A stretch of 64,000 nucleotides of DNA from Paucibacter sp. TC2R-5 (GCF_025717605.1 NZ_JAJIRQ010000005.1:310001-374000), one strand, 5' to 3'; shown: positions 35,949 through 46,239, numbered from the stretch's first letter. Translations and numbers: made by a program. The notes: generated by a model not told the origin, from the sequence alone.

Positions 35949-36980
35949 ATGATGCTTCGCCATGATTTTGCCCCGATTGACAACCTGCGCTTGGCGCATT
36001 TGTGCGGCAGCTTGGACGGGCATTTGCGGTTGATTGAAACCAGCATGGGTGTCAGCATCACGCGCCAGCATGCGCATTTCCGCATCGAAGGCGCACGGGC
36101 CGCCGCAGCCCGTACCTTACAGCTCTTGCAAACGCTTTATGAGCGTGGTCAGCGCGCCATCGCGCCCGAGCTTTTGCATTTGGCGCTGGCCGAAGCCGTC
36201 AGTGAACTGGCCCCGGCCAAAAAACGCCGTCAAGCCTCGGCCGTCCCGGCGAAAGCGACAAAATCGGCGGATGCCGCCGCGACAGAGGCGCTGGTCTTGC
36301 GCACGCGCCGTGCCGATCTGGCCGGCCGCACGCCTTTGCAGCATCAATACCTGCGCCAAATCATGGGGCATGACATCACTTTTGGCTTAGGCCCGGCCGG
36401 CACCGGCAAGACCTATCTGGCCGTGGCCTGTGCCGTCGATGCGCTGGAGCGCAACAGCGTGCAGCGCATCATCCTGACGCGGCCGGCGGTCGAGGCCGGG
36501 GAGCGCCTGGGCTTCTTGCCCGGTGACTTGACCCAGAAGGTCGATCCTTATCTGCGCCCCCTGTATGACGCCCTGTATGAGTTGATGGGCTTCGACAAGG
36601 TCACCAAAGCGTTTGAGAAAGGAAGCTTGGAAGTCGCGCCCTTGGCCTTTATGCGCGGCCGCACGCTCAATCATGCTTTTGTGATTCTGGACGAGGCGCA
36701 AAACACCACCCCGGAGCAGATGAAGATGTTCCTGACCCGCATCGGCTTCGGCAGCAAATGCGTGATCACCGGCGACACCAGCCAGGTGGACCTGCCCAAG
36801 GGGGCTACCAGCGGTCTGGTCGACGCCGAGCGGGTGCTGGTCAAGGTGGAGGGCATCGCCATGACGCATTTCACCAGCGCCGATGTGGTGCGCCATCCCT
36901 TGGTGGCGCGGATTGTGGAGGCCTATGAGGCGCGCATCAAGGCCGAGGCCAAGTTGAAGAGCAAAGGAAGTGCAGCATGA
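35949..36980 (+). CDS. PhoH-family ATPase
   Basis: About 343 residues from MMLRHDF at 35949; an upstream extension to 35853 (Cys-rich, in frame) is possible but lacks family homology. The PhoH/YbeZ ATPase has an N-terminal RNA-binding-like region and a P-loop domain with [16 protein letters not shown] (Walker A), [13 protein letters not shown] (Walker B) and [11 protein letters not shown]. It is thought to work with YbeY in RNA metabolism. The stop overlaps ybeY by 4 bp (ATGA). Confidence 0.93.
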   Translation: MMLRHDFAPIDNLRLAHLCGSLDGHLRLIETSMGVSITRQHAHFRIEGARAAAARTLQLLQTLYERGQRAIAPELLHLALAEAVSELAPAKKRRQASAVPAKATKSADAAATEALVLRTRRADLAGRTPLQHQYLRQIMGHDITFGLGPAGTGKTYLAVACAVDALERNSVQRIILTRPAVEAGERLGFLPGDLTQKVDPYLRPLYDALYELMGFDKVTKAFEKGSLEVAPLAFMRGRTLNHAFVILDEAQNTTPEQMKMFLTRIGFGSKCVITGDTSQVDLPKGATSGLVDAERVLVKVEGIAMTHFTSADVVRHPLVARIVEAYEARIKAEAKLKSKGSAA

Positions 36981-37423
36981 GCCAGCCCGAACTGAGTTTG
37001 TCCTTGCAGTTTGCCGACCCCCGGCACCGCGCGCTGCTGCCTCGCCACAAGGTGATGCGCTGGATCCGTGCCGCACTGGAGCTGCCGGGCGAGTTGACCG
37101 TGCGCATTGTTGGCGCCGAAGAAGGGCAGGGGCTCAACCGCGAGTTCCGGGGCAAGGACTACGCAACCAATGTGCTGACCTTCGACTACAGCCATGAGCC
37201 TGTGGTGACGGCCGACCTGGTCATTTGTGCCGAGGTGGTTGAGCGCGAAGCCTCGGAGGCGGGCACCGATATCGCTGCCTACTACGCTCATATGTTGGTG
37301 CACGGCACCCTGCATGCGCAGGGTTATGACCACGAAGAAGACGATGAGGCCGCCTGCATGGAGGGCCGCGAGACCCAAATCATGCTGGGCCTGGGTTTCG
37401 CGGACCCCTATCCGGCGACTTGA
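36977..37423 (+). CDS. ybeY: Endoribonuclease YbeY
   Basis: A 148-residue metal-dependent RNase for 16S rRNA 3'-end maturation and ribosome quality control. The metal site is [17 protein letters not shown] near residue 115, with three His ligands. The remaining fold elements [18 protein letters not shown] match the family. It overlaps the phoH stop by 4 bp, the widespread ybeZ-ybeY pairing. It is convergent with corA. Confidence 0.96.
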   Translation: MSQPELSLSLQFADPRHRALLPRHKVMRWIRAALELPGELTVRIVGAEEGQGLNREFRGKDYATNVLTFDYSHEPVVTADLVICAEVVEREASEAGTDIAAYYAHMLVHGTLHAQGYDHEEDDEAACMEGRETQIMLGLGFADPYPAT

Positions 37424-37432
37424 TTTGCGGAA

Positions 37433-38529
37433 CTAGCGTCGAGTGCCCAGGTAGCGCTTGCGCCAGAAGAAGCTGCCCAGCAGGAGGGCGATCATCACCA
37501 TCACGCCCAAGGCGATCCAGACGCCGGTGGCGCGGTGAATCAAGGGCAGGGTGTCGAAGTTCATGCCGAAGATGCCGGTGATCAGGTTCAGGGGCAGAAA
37601 AATCGCCGTCAGCACGGTCAAGGTGCGCATGATGTTGTTGGTGCGGTGCCCAAGTGCCGAGAAGTGCATTTGCACCGCTGACTCTGATGATGATTCCATG
37701 CGCCGCACATGGGTCAACACTCGCTCGATATGTTCCAACACGTCGCGTGAACGCACGCGCAGCAGTTCGCGGTCGCGCAGCACGGCCGCGTCTTGCGAGG
37801 CCGGCCAGTCGTCCAATACGTCGATCCACTCCTGCATCGCGCTGCGTTGATCCTCGCAAGTATCTTCAAGCCTGTGTAGTGCGTCGCGCGACTCCAGCAG
37901 CAGCGGCCACTCATGGAATTCACGCTGCGAATCCATCAAAGCATGTTGCACCGTTTGCATCTGCCGGGTCAGCAAGCGTCGCAAGTCCAGATAGCTGTCC
38001 ACCATATGGTTGACCATGCGCAGCATCAGCTCGGCCGAGCTATTGGGCAGGCGCGAGGCGCCGCGCAGGTCGCGGCCCTCGGTCAGGGCTCCCAGCTTTT
38101 GGGCGAAGTAGTCACGCACCGCGCAGTCGGTCGGGTGCACGCTCAGCAGCACGCGGTCAAACACGGCAAAGCCGACCGGACTGGTGTCGATAGCCCTCAG
38201 CGCTTTTTGTGCGCTTGCCAGCGTGCCATGCTGATCGTCCACGAACAAGTCTTCACTGCCGGGTGCCGCCGCCAACCGGCGGAAGATCAACATGTCGTAC
38301 CAGGAGGTGTAATCGAAATGCGAGGGCAGCTGGTTGTTGATCAGGTCGGCGACATGCAGGTCGACCAGGGCTCCGCAGTTCCAGCGCTGCAGGCCGAGCT
38401 GCACATCCATATAGTGCAACTCGAACTCGCGCCGGCCAAAGGCCAGCCACAAATAGCCACCTTCCGGCGGGTCAGCCGGGAGTTGCCCCAGTTCGGTGAA
38501 CTGATCCCCTCGGATGTGGAAGACCCGCA

Positions 38530-38530
<1 letters not shown>
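37433..38530 (-). CDS. CorA-family divalent cation transporter
   Basis: A 365-residue protein. A large N-terminal cytoplasmic domain (to about residue 295) is followed by two transmembrane helices with GIFGMNFDTLP between them; the GMN motif is the selectivity signature of CorA/Mrs2/ZntB proteins. The fold suggests Mg2+ uptake or Zn2+ efflux. The family cannot be resolved further without the loop. It starts at 38530 and overlaps the hemB stop (TGATG), so the two are co-transcribed. Confidence 0.88.
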
Positions 38531-39564
<1,034 letters not shown>

Positions 39565-39603
39565 TCAAAGTGACGGACTGCGCAATCTAAGCGATAACAA
39601 TTA

Positions 39604-39633
39604 AAGACAGCCGCGTGAAGATTCTGTTAATAT
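39604..39633 (+). promoter_or_regulatory. Extended -10 promoter candidate for small RNA
   Basis: TG-T-TAATAT (39625-39633) is an extended -10 element, and AAGACA (39604-39609) 18 bp upstream is a fair -35. It directs plus-strand transcription from about 39640, with no protein gene between this start and the terminator at 39724-39753. Confidence 0.4.
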
Positions 39634-39639
39634 TCACCT

Positions 39640-39753
39640 CGAATGATAGCCGCAAGGTGGTCGTTCCCTGCTTTTCCTCCCTGAGCAGGAGCCTTTGCGT
39701 GATGACAGCGAAAAGGCTTTCTCGCCCCGGCTTGTGAGCCGGGGCTTTTTTTT
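39640..39753 (+). ncRNA. Candidate three-hairpin small RNA with anti-Shine-Dalgarno loop
   Basis: About 114 nt. Hairpin 1 has CCTGCT (39667-39672) and AGCAGG (39684-39689) with an 11-nt loop containing TTTCCTCCC, complementary to Shine-Dalgarno sequences. Hairpin 2 pairs AGCCTTT (39690-39696) with AAAGGCT (39712-39718), extended by GC pairs. Hairpin 3 is a strong terminator. It lies between divergent hemB and hemJ. It could instead be a leader of hemJ, whose ATG is at 39843, or encode a short peptide of 13 codons from 39643, but no ribosome-binding site is seen. It may belong to a known Rfam family. Confidence 0.5.
39724..39753 (+). terminator. Intrinsic terminator of the candidate sRNA
   Basis: GCCCCGGCT (39724-39732) and AGCCGGGGC (39737-39745) pair perfectly around a TGTG loop, followed by eight T (39746-39753). 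There is no matching A-run on the left, so it acts in the plus direction only. It lies 89 bp before hemJ. Confidence 0.9.
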
Positions 39754-39842
39754 GTCCGCAGCGACAAACTGCCCGCAGCAGTGCCGACAGCGTTTGCGTC
39801 GGCCACTGCGGTCACCGCGGTCGCGCCCCGCATAATGCCGCC

Positions 39843-40265
39843 ATGCTCTGGATCAAAGCCTTTCATATCATCTTCGTGGCCAGCTGGTTCGCCGGCCTGT
39901 TCTACATGCCGCGCATCTTCGTCAATCTGGCCATGGTGCCGACAGAGAGCCACGCCGAGCGTGAGCGCCTGCTCTTGATGGCGCACAAGCTGTACCGCTT
40001 CATGAGCTTGTTGATGATCCCGGCCCTCGGTTTTGGTGCCTGGCTTTGGATGGACAACTTCAGCGGGTTCAACCGCGGCTGGCTGCATCTCAAGCTGGCC
40101 TTGGTGGTCGGCGTGATTGGCTACCATCATTTCTGCAAAAGCATCTTGCGCAGTTTCGAGCTGCTGGCCAACCGGCGCAGCCACCGCTGGTTCCGCATCT
40201 TCAATGAGATGTCGGTGCTGCTGTTTGCTGCCATCGTGATTTTGGTGGTGGTCAAGCCCTTCTAG
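39843..40265 (+). CDS. hemJ: HemJ-type protoporphyrinogen oxidase (CopD-like membrane protein)
   Basis: A 140-residue membrane protein with four predicted helices. KAFHIIFVASWFAGLFYMPRIFVN includes the conserved His of the first helix and PRIF motif seen in HemJ, and KLALVVGVIGYHHF and RWFRIFNEMSVLLF carry later conserved residues. HemJ converts protoporphyrinogen IX to protoporphyrin IX when HemG/HemY are absent. The position next to hemB supports heme biosynthesis, although CopD-like proteins in general may differ. It starts 11 bp before the VanZ stop-start region and is followed by the VanZ gene. Confidence 0.83.
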   Translation: MLWIKAFHIIFVASWFAGLFYMPRIFVNLAMVPTESHAERERLLLMAHKLYRFMSLLMIPALGFGAWLWMDNFSGFNRGWLHLKLALVVGVIGYHHFCKSILRSFELLANRRSHRWFRIFNEMSVLLFAAIVILVVVKPF

Positions 40266-40276
40266 GCCGCGAACCG

Positions 40277-41380
40277 ATGGCACGCCGGCAGAGCTCCGCG
40301 ACCTGGTTGCTGCTGGCCTATGCCTGCTTGATCGTCTATGCCAGCCTCTACCCTTTTGGTCCCTGGGTCTTGCCGCCCGGCGTGCCGCTTGAGAGCCTGT
40401 GGCGCCTGCCCTGGCCCAAGTATTTCGGTGCCTTTGATCAACAGCTCAATCTGATCGGCTATTTGCCCTTGGGCCTCCTGGGCTTGGCGGCCGGCCTGCG
40501 CAGCGGTCTGGGGCTGCGTGGCGCATTGCTACTCGGGCTGCTACCGGCCCCCTTGCTCTCTTATGTGCTCGAGACGGTGCAGTTTTTTCTGCCCTCGCGG
40601 GTGCCCTCTTTGGCCGATTGGTTGTTGAATTCCATCGGCGCTTGGGCGGGGGTGGTGCTCGGCTTGGTACTGCATGCTTTTGGTGGCCTGCGGCGCTGGC
40701 ATGAGTTGCGCGAATACTGGTTTGTGCCGCACAGTGCTTCGGCCTTGGCCTTGCTGGCCATTTGGCCTTTGGGATTGTTGTTCCCCACGTCGGTGCCCTT
40801 GGGGTTGGGCCGCTGGCTGCCCCATCTGCAAGACACCGCGGTCGACTTGCTGGAAAACACGCCCTGGGCCCTGCAATGGAGCGATGAATGGGTCGACGCG
40901 GCGCGCGCTCTGCCGCCGGGCTTGGAGGCGATCGTCATTGCGCTGGGTCTGCTGGCGCCTGCCTTGCTCGTGTTGTCTGTGGCCAAGCCCGGCAAGCGCC
41001 GCGCCTTGCTGGTGCTGGGGCTTGGCGTGTTAGGGGTGCTCATCACGGCCTTGTCCACCGGCTTGAATTTTGGCCCGCACAACGCCTGGGCTTGGTTGAC
41101 GCTGGCCACATGGCCGGGCCTGGCAATCGGGCTGCTGCTGGGCCTGCTGGCGGCCTTCTTGCCTCGGCAGGTTTGCGCGGGGCTGGGGCTTTTGGTGCTG
41201 AGCGCCTTGATCGCTTTGATCAGCCAGACGCCGGCCGATCCCTATCTGGTGCAGCGCCTGCAGACCTGGGAGCAGGGTCGTTTCATCAATCTTTACGGTC
41301 TGGCGGAGTGGATAGGCTGGGTGTGGCCGTTTGCGGCAGCCCTGTGTTTGCTGAACTTAATGGCCCGACGCAAGCTCTGA
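40277..41380 (+). CDS. VanZ-family membrane protein
   Basis: A 367-residue polytopic membrane protein. The N-terminal VanZ-like region (about 1-140) has LYPFGPW, NLIGYLPLGLLGL, and LETVQFFLPSRVPSLADWLLNSIGAWAG, and the remainder is a series of hydrophobic helices unlike the short VanZ. The family includes a teicoplanin-resistance protein in enterococci, but chromosomal homologs have unknown roles. It starts 11 bp after the hemJ stop and is likely co-transcribed. Confidence 0.8.
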   Translation: MARRQSSATWLLLAYACLIVYASLYPFGPWVLPPGVPLESLWRLPWPKYFGAFDQQLNLIGYLPLGLLGLAAGLRSGLGLRGALLLGLLPAPLLSYVLETVQFFLPSRVPSLADWLLNSIGAWAGVVLGLVLHAFGGLRRWHELREYWFVPHSASALALLAIWPLGLLFPTSVPLGLGRWLPHLQDTAVDLLENTPWALQWSDEWVDAARALPPGLEAIVIALGLLAPALLVLSVAKPGKRRALLVLGLGVLGVLITALSTGLNFGPHNAWAWLTLATWPGLAIGLLLGLLAAFLPRQVCAGLGLLVLSALIALISQTPADPYLVQRLQTWEQGRFINLYGLAEWIGWVWPFAAALCLLNLMARRKL

Positions 41381-41407
41381 AACGCGGCCCCTCCCTACAA
41401 TGGCGGC

Positions 41408-41734
41408 ATGAGTTATTTTCAGCGCCATATATTCTTCTGCCTGAACGAGCGCGAGAGCGGCAAGAGCAGCTGCGCTCAAAGCGGCGCCCAAGCAGGTTTC
41501 GATCATTGCAAGTCCAGGGTGCGCGACTTGGGGCTGGCCGAAGTCGGCGGCGTGCGCGTCAACAAGGCCGGCTGCCTGCATCGCTGCGCCGGCGGCCCGG
41601 TGGCGGTGGTCTACCCGGATGCGGTTTGGTACACCTATGTGGACAACAGTGATATCGATGAAATCGTCGACAAACATCTGAAAAATGGCCAAGTCGTCGA
41701 GCGCTTGGTCTTGCCCGACGATGTGGGTTTGTAA
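41408..41734 (+). CDS. Thioredoxin-fold 2Fe-2S ferredoxin-like protein
   Basis: A 108-residue protein resembling the thioredoxin-like ferredoxin (TRX-like 2Fe-2S) family. HIFFCLNER and SCAQSGAQAG supply the first two Cys (about residues 11 and 22), and KAGCLHRCAGGPVAVVYP supplies the last two. It should bind a 2Fe-2S cluster and transfer electrons or act in cluster-related sensing. The hydrolase gene starts 3 bp later, so they form an operon. A partner enzyme is not evident. Confidence 0.83.
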   Translation: MSYFQRHIFFCLNERESGKSSCAQSGAQAGFDHCKSRVRDLGLAEVGGVRVNKAGCLHRCAGGPVAVVYPDAVWYTYVDNSDIDEIVDKHLKNGQVVERLVLPDDVGL

Positions 41735-41737
41735 GCG

Positions 41738-42364
41738 ATGAACTCCCTGACCGAGAAGCGCCTGATAGCCGGTCCGGCCGGCTTGATCGAATGTGCGATT
41801 GATACGCCGGGCGCTGGCTTTGACGGGCGCTTGCGCGGTATGGCGCTGATTTGCCATCCGAACCCGACCCAGGGCGGCACGATGGACAACAAGGTCGTGC
41901 AAACCTTGGCGCGCGCCTTGGTTCAGTTGGGCTACCGTGCGGTGCGTTTTAACTTTCGCGGTATTGGCAAGTCTGAAGGCACATGGGATGCCGGTCAGGG
42001 CGAAGTGGATGATGCCCTGGCCGTGCTGGCTGCATTTCGCGAGTCCGATGAGGCTTTTGTGTTGGCGGGGTTTTCGTTCGGCGCTTTTGTCACATCACAG
42101 GCCGCGCAGCGTTTGCCTGACGGCCAAGTGGCCGAACGTTTGATCTTGGTCGGGCCGGCGACAAGCCGGTTTGATACCGCACCGGTGCCCGCCGAAACGC
42201 TGGTAATCCACGGCGAGGTTGACGATGTGGTCCCACTTGCTTCGGTGCTGGACTGGGCTCGCCCGCAGTCGCTGCCCGTCGTTGTCGTGCCCGGCGTCGG
42301 ACATTTTTTCCATGGCCAGTTGCCTCTGCTGAAGAACATCATTGTTCGCAACTGGCAAATTTGA
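41738..42364 (+). CDS. Alpha/beta hydrolase, YdeN/DUF-like small serine hydrolase
   Basis: A 208-residue hydrolase. GMALICHPNPTQGGTMDNKV is the oxyanion region, AGFSFGAFV the nucleophile elbow with Ser, HGEVDDVVPLA the acid loop and GVGHFFHGQL the catalytic His. This compact form matches the alpha/beta hydrolase often co-occurring with the 2Fe-2S gene in Burkholderiales. The substrate is unknown. It follows the ferredoxin-like gene by 3 bp, probably co-transcribed. Confidence 0.85.
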   Translation: MNSLTEKRLIAGPAGLIECAIDTPGAGFDGRLRGMALICHPNPTQGGTMDNKVVQTLARALVQLGYRAVRFNFRGIGKSEGTWDAGQGEVDDALAVLAAFRESDEAFVLAGFSFGAFVTSQAAQRLPDGQVAERLILVGPATSRFDTAPVPAETLVIHGEVDDVVPLASVLDWARPQSLPVVVVPGVGHFFHGQLPLLKNIIVRNWQI

Positions 42365-42389
42365 TTTCCCCGATTTTCGAGACTCTTTG

Positions 42390-43538
42390 ATGAAACGATT
42401 GATTGCCTTTGTGTTGGCCGCTGCCAGCGCCTTCACTGTTCATGCGCAAGCGCCGCAGCCGCCCGAGATTGCTGCGCGCAGCTTTTTGCTGCTGGACATG
42501 ACTTCCAACAAGGTCTTGTCCGAGCGCGACGCCGACACGCCCAACGACCCGGCCTCACTGACCAAGCTGATGACTGCTTATGTGGTGTTCGGCGCGCTGC
42601 GCGACAAGCGCCTGACGCTGGATCAGACGCTGACCATTTCCAAGCGTGCCTGGGATGAGCGCAAGGGCGACCCGTCCCTGATGTTCATCGATACCACCAT
42701 GACGCCCAAGGTCGACGAGCTGCTGCGCGGCATGATCATCCAGTCCGGCAATGACGCGTCGGTGGCCTTGGCTGAGGGCGTGGGCGGCACGGTGGAGCAG
42801 TTTGTCGCGATGATGAATCGCCAGGCACAGGCTTGGGGCCTGAAGAACACCGAGTTCAAGAACGTCACCGGCATGACCGAGCCGGGCCACCGCAGCAGCG
42901 CACGCGATCTGTCGGTGATCGGCTCCAATCTGATCCGTGACTTCCCCGAGTTCTACGGCTATTACTCACAGCGCGATTTCACTTTCAACAAGATTCGCCA
43001 AGACAACCGCAACCTGCTCTTGCGCCGCGACCCCAGCGTCGACGGCATGAAGACCGGCTACACGGAAGCGGCCGGCTACTGCCTGGTGGCCAGCGCCCAG
43101 CGCGAATTTCCTAACGGCAAGCGCCGACTGCTCAGCGTCGTGATGGGCACGGCGTCCAAAGAAGCGCGCGCCAGCGAGAGCCAGAAGTTGCTGAACTGGG
43201 GCTATTCCGCTTTCGATGCGGTGCGCCTGTTTGACAACGGCCAAGCCATCAGCACCGTGCCGGTGTGGAAGGGCGCCGTGCGCGAGGCCAAGCTGGGTGC
43301 GGCCGGGCCGGTGTTTGTGGCGGTGCCACGCGGCGAGGGCGCCAAGCTGCAGACCAAGGTCGAGCGTACCGACCCCTTGGTGGCGCCGCTGAGCAAGGGT
43401 CAGCGCGTGGGCACACTCAAGGTCACCACGACTGGCGGCGTGGCCGTGGCCGAGGTGCCCTTGGTGGTACAAGAAGAGGTGCCGATGGCCGGCATTTTTG
43501 GCCGCGCCTGGGACGCAATCCGCCTCTGGATCAAATGA
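42390..43538 (+). CDS. dacC: D-alanyl-D-alanine carboxypeptidase (PBP5/6 type)
   Basis: A 382-residue penicillin-binding protein that trims the pentapeptide D-Ala in peptidoglycan. The signal peptide (about 1-19) precedes the catalytic domain with SLTK (SxxK), SGN and KTG motifs in order. The C-terminal beta-domain and an amphipathic anchor (AGIFGRAWDAIRLWIK) place it on the periplasmic face of the inner membrane. The start at 42390 is the first Met before the signal. It precedes dat. Confidence 0.93.
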   Translation: MKRLIAFVLAAASAFTVHAQAPQPPEIAARSFLLLDMTSNKVLSERDADTPNDPASLTKLMTAYVVFGALRDKRLTLDQTLTISKRAWDERKGDPSLMFIDTTMTPKVDELLRGMIIQSGNDASVALAEGVGGTVEQFVAMMNRQAQAWGLKNTEFKNVTGMTEPGHRSSARDLSVIGSNLIRDFPEFYGYYSQRDFTFNKIRQDNRNLLLRRDPSVDGMKTGYTEAAGYCLVASAQREFPNGKRRLLSVVMGTASKEARASESQKLLNWGYSAFDAVRLFDNGQAISTVPVWKGAVREAKLGAAGPVFVAVPRGEGAKLQTKVERTDPLVAPLSKGQRVGTLKVTTTGGVAVAEVPLVVQEEVPMAGIFGRAWDAIRLWIK

Positions 43539-43587
43539 CGAGTCAGCGTGCTTTGGGCGTAAGCTCAAGCCCGATCAGGAGAGCCGC

Positions 43588-44466
43588 ATGAAAAGCACCT
43601 TGCCCGATGTCTTTTGCTATCTGAACGGTGAATACACGCCCTTGGCCGAAGCCAAGATCTCGGTGATGGATCGCGGCTTCATCTTCGGCGATGGCGTCTA
43701 CGAAATGCTGCCGGTCTATGGCCGGCTGCTGTTTCGTTTTGAGAGCCATATGGATCGTTTGGAGCGCAATCTGGCCAAGCTGCGCATCGAAAGCCCGCTG
43801 CTGCGTGCCGAATGGCTGGAGATCGCCCGCAAGCTGATTTCTAAAGTGGACGCCGAAGACCAGGCGGTCTACTTGCAAGTGACGCGCGGTGTTGCACCGC
43901 GCAACCATGTCATGCCGTCGCAGATCAAGCCGACGCTGTTTGCCTACAGCAGCCCGGCCAAGCTGGTCAGTGCGGAGGACAGGCATCACGGCGTGTCCTG
44001 CATCACGGCGCGGGACTTCCGCTGGGAGCGCGGCGATATCAAGAGCACCTCGCTGCTTGGTAATGTGTTGGCGCGGCAAATTTCGGCCGATCAGGGTGCG
44101 ATGGAGACGATTCTCTTGCGTGATGGTTTTCTGACCGAGGCCTCGGCCTCCAATGTCTGGATCGTCAAAGAGGGCGCCTTGCTCGGCCCGCCCAAGAGCG
44201 AGCATGTGTTGGAGGGGATCAGGGTCGAGTTGCTGAAGGAGTTGTGCGAGGAGGTCGGCATTGGCTACAAGCTGCGGCCGATCTCGGAAGCCGATCTGTT
44301 TGCGGCCGATGAAATCATTCTCAGCTCCTCGTCCAAGGAGGTCTTGCCGGTCACCAAGCTGGATCATGAAGCGGTCGGGCATGGGGCGCTGCGCGGCAAG
44401 CCCGGCCCGGTCTATGCGCGGCTGTACGAGGCCTACCAACGCGCCAAGTTATTGCAATCCATTTGA
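43588..44466 (+). CDS. dat: D-amino-acid transaminase (class IV aminotransferase)
   Basis: A 292-residue PLP enzyme of fold type IV. GFIFGDGVYEMLPVYG is the conserved N-terminal region, KSTSLLGNVLA includes the PLP-binding Lys at about residue 150, and EASASNVWIV the cofactor phosphate region. It should interconvert D-Ala and other D-amino acids, supplying D-Glu/D-Ala for the cell wall, consistent with the neighbouring dacC. A branched-chain aminotransferase is less likely. The ATG follows AGGAGAGC. Confidence 0.88.
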   Translation: MKSTLPDVFCYLNGEYTPLAEAKISVMDRGFIFGDGVYEMLPVYGRLLFRFESHMDRLERNLAKLRIESPLLRAEWLEIARKLISKVDAEDQAVYLQVTRGVAPRNHVMPSQIKPTLFAYSSPAKLVSAEDRHHGVSCITARDFRWERGDIKSTSLLGNVLARQISADQGAMETILLRDGFLTEASASNVWIVKEGALLGPPKSEHVLEGIRVELLKELCEEVGIGYKLRPISEADLFAADEIILSSSSKEVLPVTKLDHEAVGHGALRGKPGPVYARLYEAYQRAKLLQSI

Positions 44467-44473
44467 GCCAGCC

Positions 44474-44776
44474 ATGAGTCATTTGCCCCCCATCAATTTG
44501 CCCCCGGACATCCCACCGGAACAGTCGCTGATCGAGTACCCGTCTAAGTTCCCGATCAAGGTGATGGGCACCCATGTGGACGGTTTTGTCGAAGCTATCG
44601 TGATGGTGGCGCGGCAGTTCGACCCCGAGTTTGATGAACAGACCATCGAGCGCCGCCCCAGCAAGGCCGGCAATTACCTGGGCCTGACCATCACCGTGAC
44701 GGCGACCAGCCGCGAGCAACTCGACGAGCTATATCGGACGCTGAGCACGCATCCGATGGTGAAGATAGTCCTTTAA
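44474..44776 (+). CDS. YbeD-family protein (DUF493)
   Basis: A 100-residue protein starting 8 bp after dat. SLIEYPSKFPIKVMG and FVEAIVMVARQFDPEFDEQTIERRPSKAGNYLGLTITVTATS give the YbeD/DUF493 ferredoxin-like fold with HPMVKIVL at the end. It is conserved next to lipB in many proteobacteria and may modulate lipoate assembly, but no activity is known. lipB follows downstream with one gene on the opposite strand in between. Confidence 0.88.
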   Translation: MSHLPPINLPPDIPPEQSLIEYPSKFPIKVMGTHVDGFVEAIVMVARQFDPEFDEQTIERRPSKAGNYLGLTITVTATSREQLDELYRTLSTHPMVKIVL

Positions 44777-44786
44777 GCCAGCATCT

Positions 44787-45455
44787 TTAGGTCGTCGGCT
44801 CCAGCGCCAGTCGCCGGTCGATATCGATCAGCTTGCTCGGCGCGGCCTCGTCGCCATTGCGGGCGGCAATGTCATACCAGTAGCGTGCCAAGCGCAGATC
44901 GGCCGGCAAGCCAAGCCCCGTTTCATACATTGAGGCGAGCAGGTATTGCGCTCCGACATCGCCGCCTATGGCCGCTTCGCGGAACCAGCGCGCCGCTTGC
45001 TTCATGTCCAGTGGCGCCCCGCGACCCAGGTAGTAGGCGGTAGCCAAGGCCACTTGCCCATCGACGCTGCCATGCTCGGCCGCGCGGGCATACCAGACCG
45101 TAGAAGCTGCCAGTTCGGGCTTGCCGAGCACGCCTTGCTCATACAGCTGACCGAGTGCCAGTTCCGCGCGCACCAGCCCCTTGGCTGCAGCGCGCTCCAG
45201 CAGGCGCTTGGCCTCGCGGGGATTAGGCTTGGGCAGCTCGGCGCGCAAATGCATCATGGCCAGGTTGTAGTCACCCAAGGGGTCACGCTTGGCAGATAGC
45301 GCGGTGAAGCTGCGCGCTGCGGTTTTCAAGTCCCCCGACTCATAGGCCTCGACCGCGAGTTCCAATGGCGTCGCAGCAGTCTGCGCGCGGGGGCTGCCGA
45401 CCAGCGCCGCCAGCATCAGGGCTACGGCAAACGAGGACTGAAGACGAGTAGACAT
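44787..45455 (-). CDS. Exported Sel1/TPR-like repeat protein
   Basis: A 222-residue protein starting at ATG 45455 after AAGGAAG, with a signal peptide ending near PRAQ. Sel1-like repeats contain patterns such as GLVRAELALGQLYEQG, GSVDGQVALATAYYLGRG and GDVGAQYLLASMYETG, each followed by an alanine/arginine helix. This type forms curved helical scaffolds. It is the sole minus-strand gene within the dacC-lipA cluster and may be an insertion into that ancestral operon. No partner is known. Confidence 0.85.
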   Translation of the reverse strand: MSTRLQSSFAVALMLAALVGSPRAQTAATPLELAVEAYESGDLKTAARSFTALSAKRDPLGDYNLAMMHLRAELPKPNPREAKRLLERAAAKGLVRAELALGQLYEQGVLGKPELAASTVWYARAAEHGSVDGQVALATAYYLGRGAPLDMKQAARWFREAAIGGDVGAQYLLASMYETGLGLPADLRLARYWYDIAARNGDEAAPSKLIDIDRRLALEPTT

Positions 45456-45545
45456 GGGCTTCCTTGGCAATTGAGGCGTGACCTTAACTGAATCTGTGTC
45501 GGCCCGCAGGACTCAGGCCTTACAGCCCGGCGCTACGATAGCGGC

Positions 45546-46217
45546 ATGATTCTTGTGAAAACCTTGGGCCTGGTGGATTACGAGGCCACCGTCGAAGCGA
45601 TGCGGGCTTTTACCGAAACGCGCGGCCCCGATACCCCCGATGAATTGTGGTTGTGTGAGCATCCGCCCACCTATACCCAAGGCCTGGCCGGCCGCGCCGA
45701 CCATGTGCTTGAAGCGGGCGGCATTCCGGTGGTGCAAACCAACCGTGGCGGCCAGGTCACTTATCACGGCCCAGGTCAGGTCGTCGCCTATCCGCTGCTC
45801 AATCTGCAGAGGCTCGGCTACTTTGTGCGCGAGTATGTATTCAGGCTGGAAACGGCCGTCATCCAAACGCTGGATGGCTACGGCATCACCGGCCACCGCG
45901 TCGCCGGAGCGCCCGGCATCTATGTGCGCCTGGATGATCCGCAAAGCCATGCCGCCTTGACCGGCCCGGTCGATCCGCTGAACCCTTTTGCGGGCTTGGG
46001 TAAGGTGGCGGCACTCGGCATCAAGGTCAGCCGCCACTGCACCTACCACGGCGTGGCGCTGAATGTGGCGATGGATTTGCAGCCCTTTGCTGGTATCAAC
46101 CCATGTGGCTATGCGGGGTTGGCGACGGTGGACCTCGTTACACTTGGGGTTTTTGCGGATTGGCCGACTGTGGCCGCGCGCTTCGGGGAGCGGCTACAAG
46201 CCCAGCTGGAGCGCTGA
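45546..46217 (+). CDS. lipB: Octanoyltransferase LipB
   Basis: A 223-residue enzyme that moves octanoyl from acyl carrier protein to lipoyl domains of 2-oxoacid dehydrogenases. [19 protein letters not shown] is the family signature, [18 protein letters not shown] carries the catalytic Lys and Cys. The start ATG fits the usual N-terminus. It is followed by lipA by 22 bp, completing the lipoate pathway. Confidence 0.96.
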   Translation: MILVKTLGLVDYEATVEAMRAFTETRGPDTPDELWLCEHPPTYTQGLAGRADHVLEAGGIPVVQTNRGGQVTYHGPGQVVAYPLLNLQRLGYFVREYVFRLETAVIQTLDGYGITGHRVAGAPGIYVRLDDPQSHAALTGPVDPLNPFAGLGKVAALGIKVSRHCTYHGVALNVAMDLQPFAGINPCGYAGLATVDLVTLGVFADWPTVAARFGERLQAQLER

Positions 46218-46239
46218 ACAAGCATGGAGTTTGGCTGGC

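Noticed and set aside
39643-39685. 13-codon leader-peptide frame inside the candidate sRNA
   Set aside because: No ribosome-binding site and no run of a regulatory amino acid, so a coding leader is less likely than a structured RNA.
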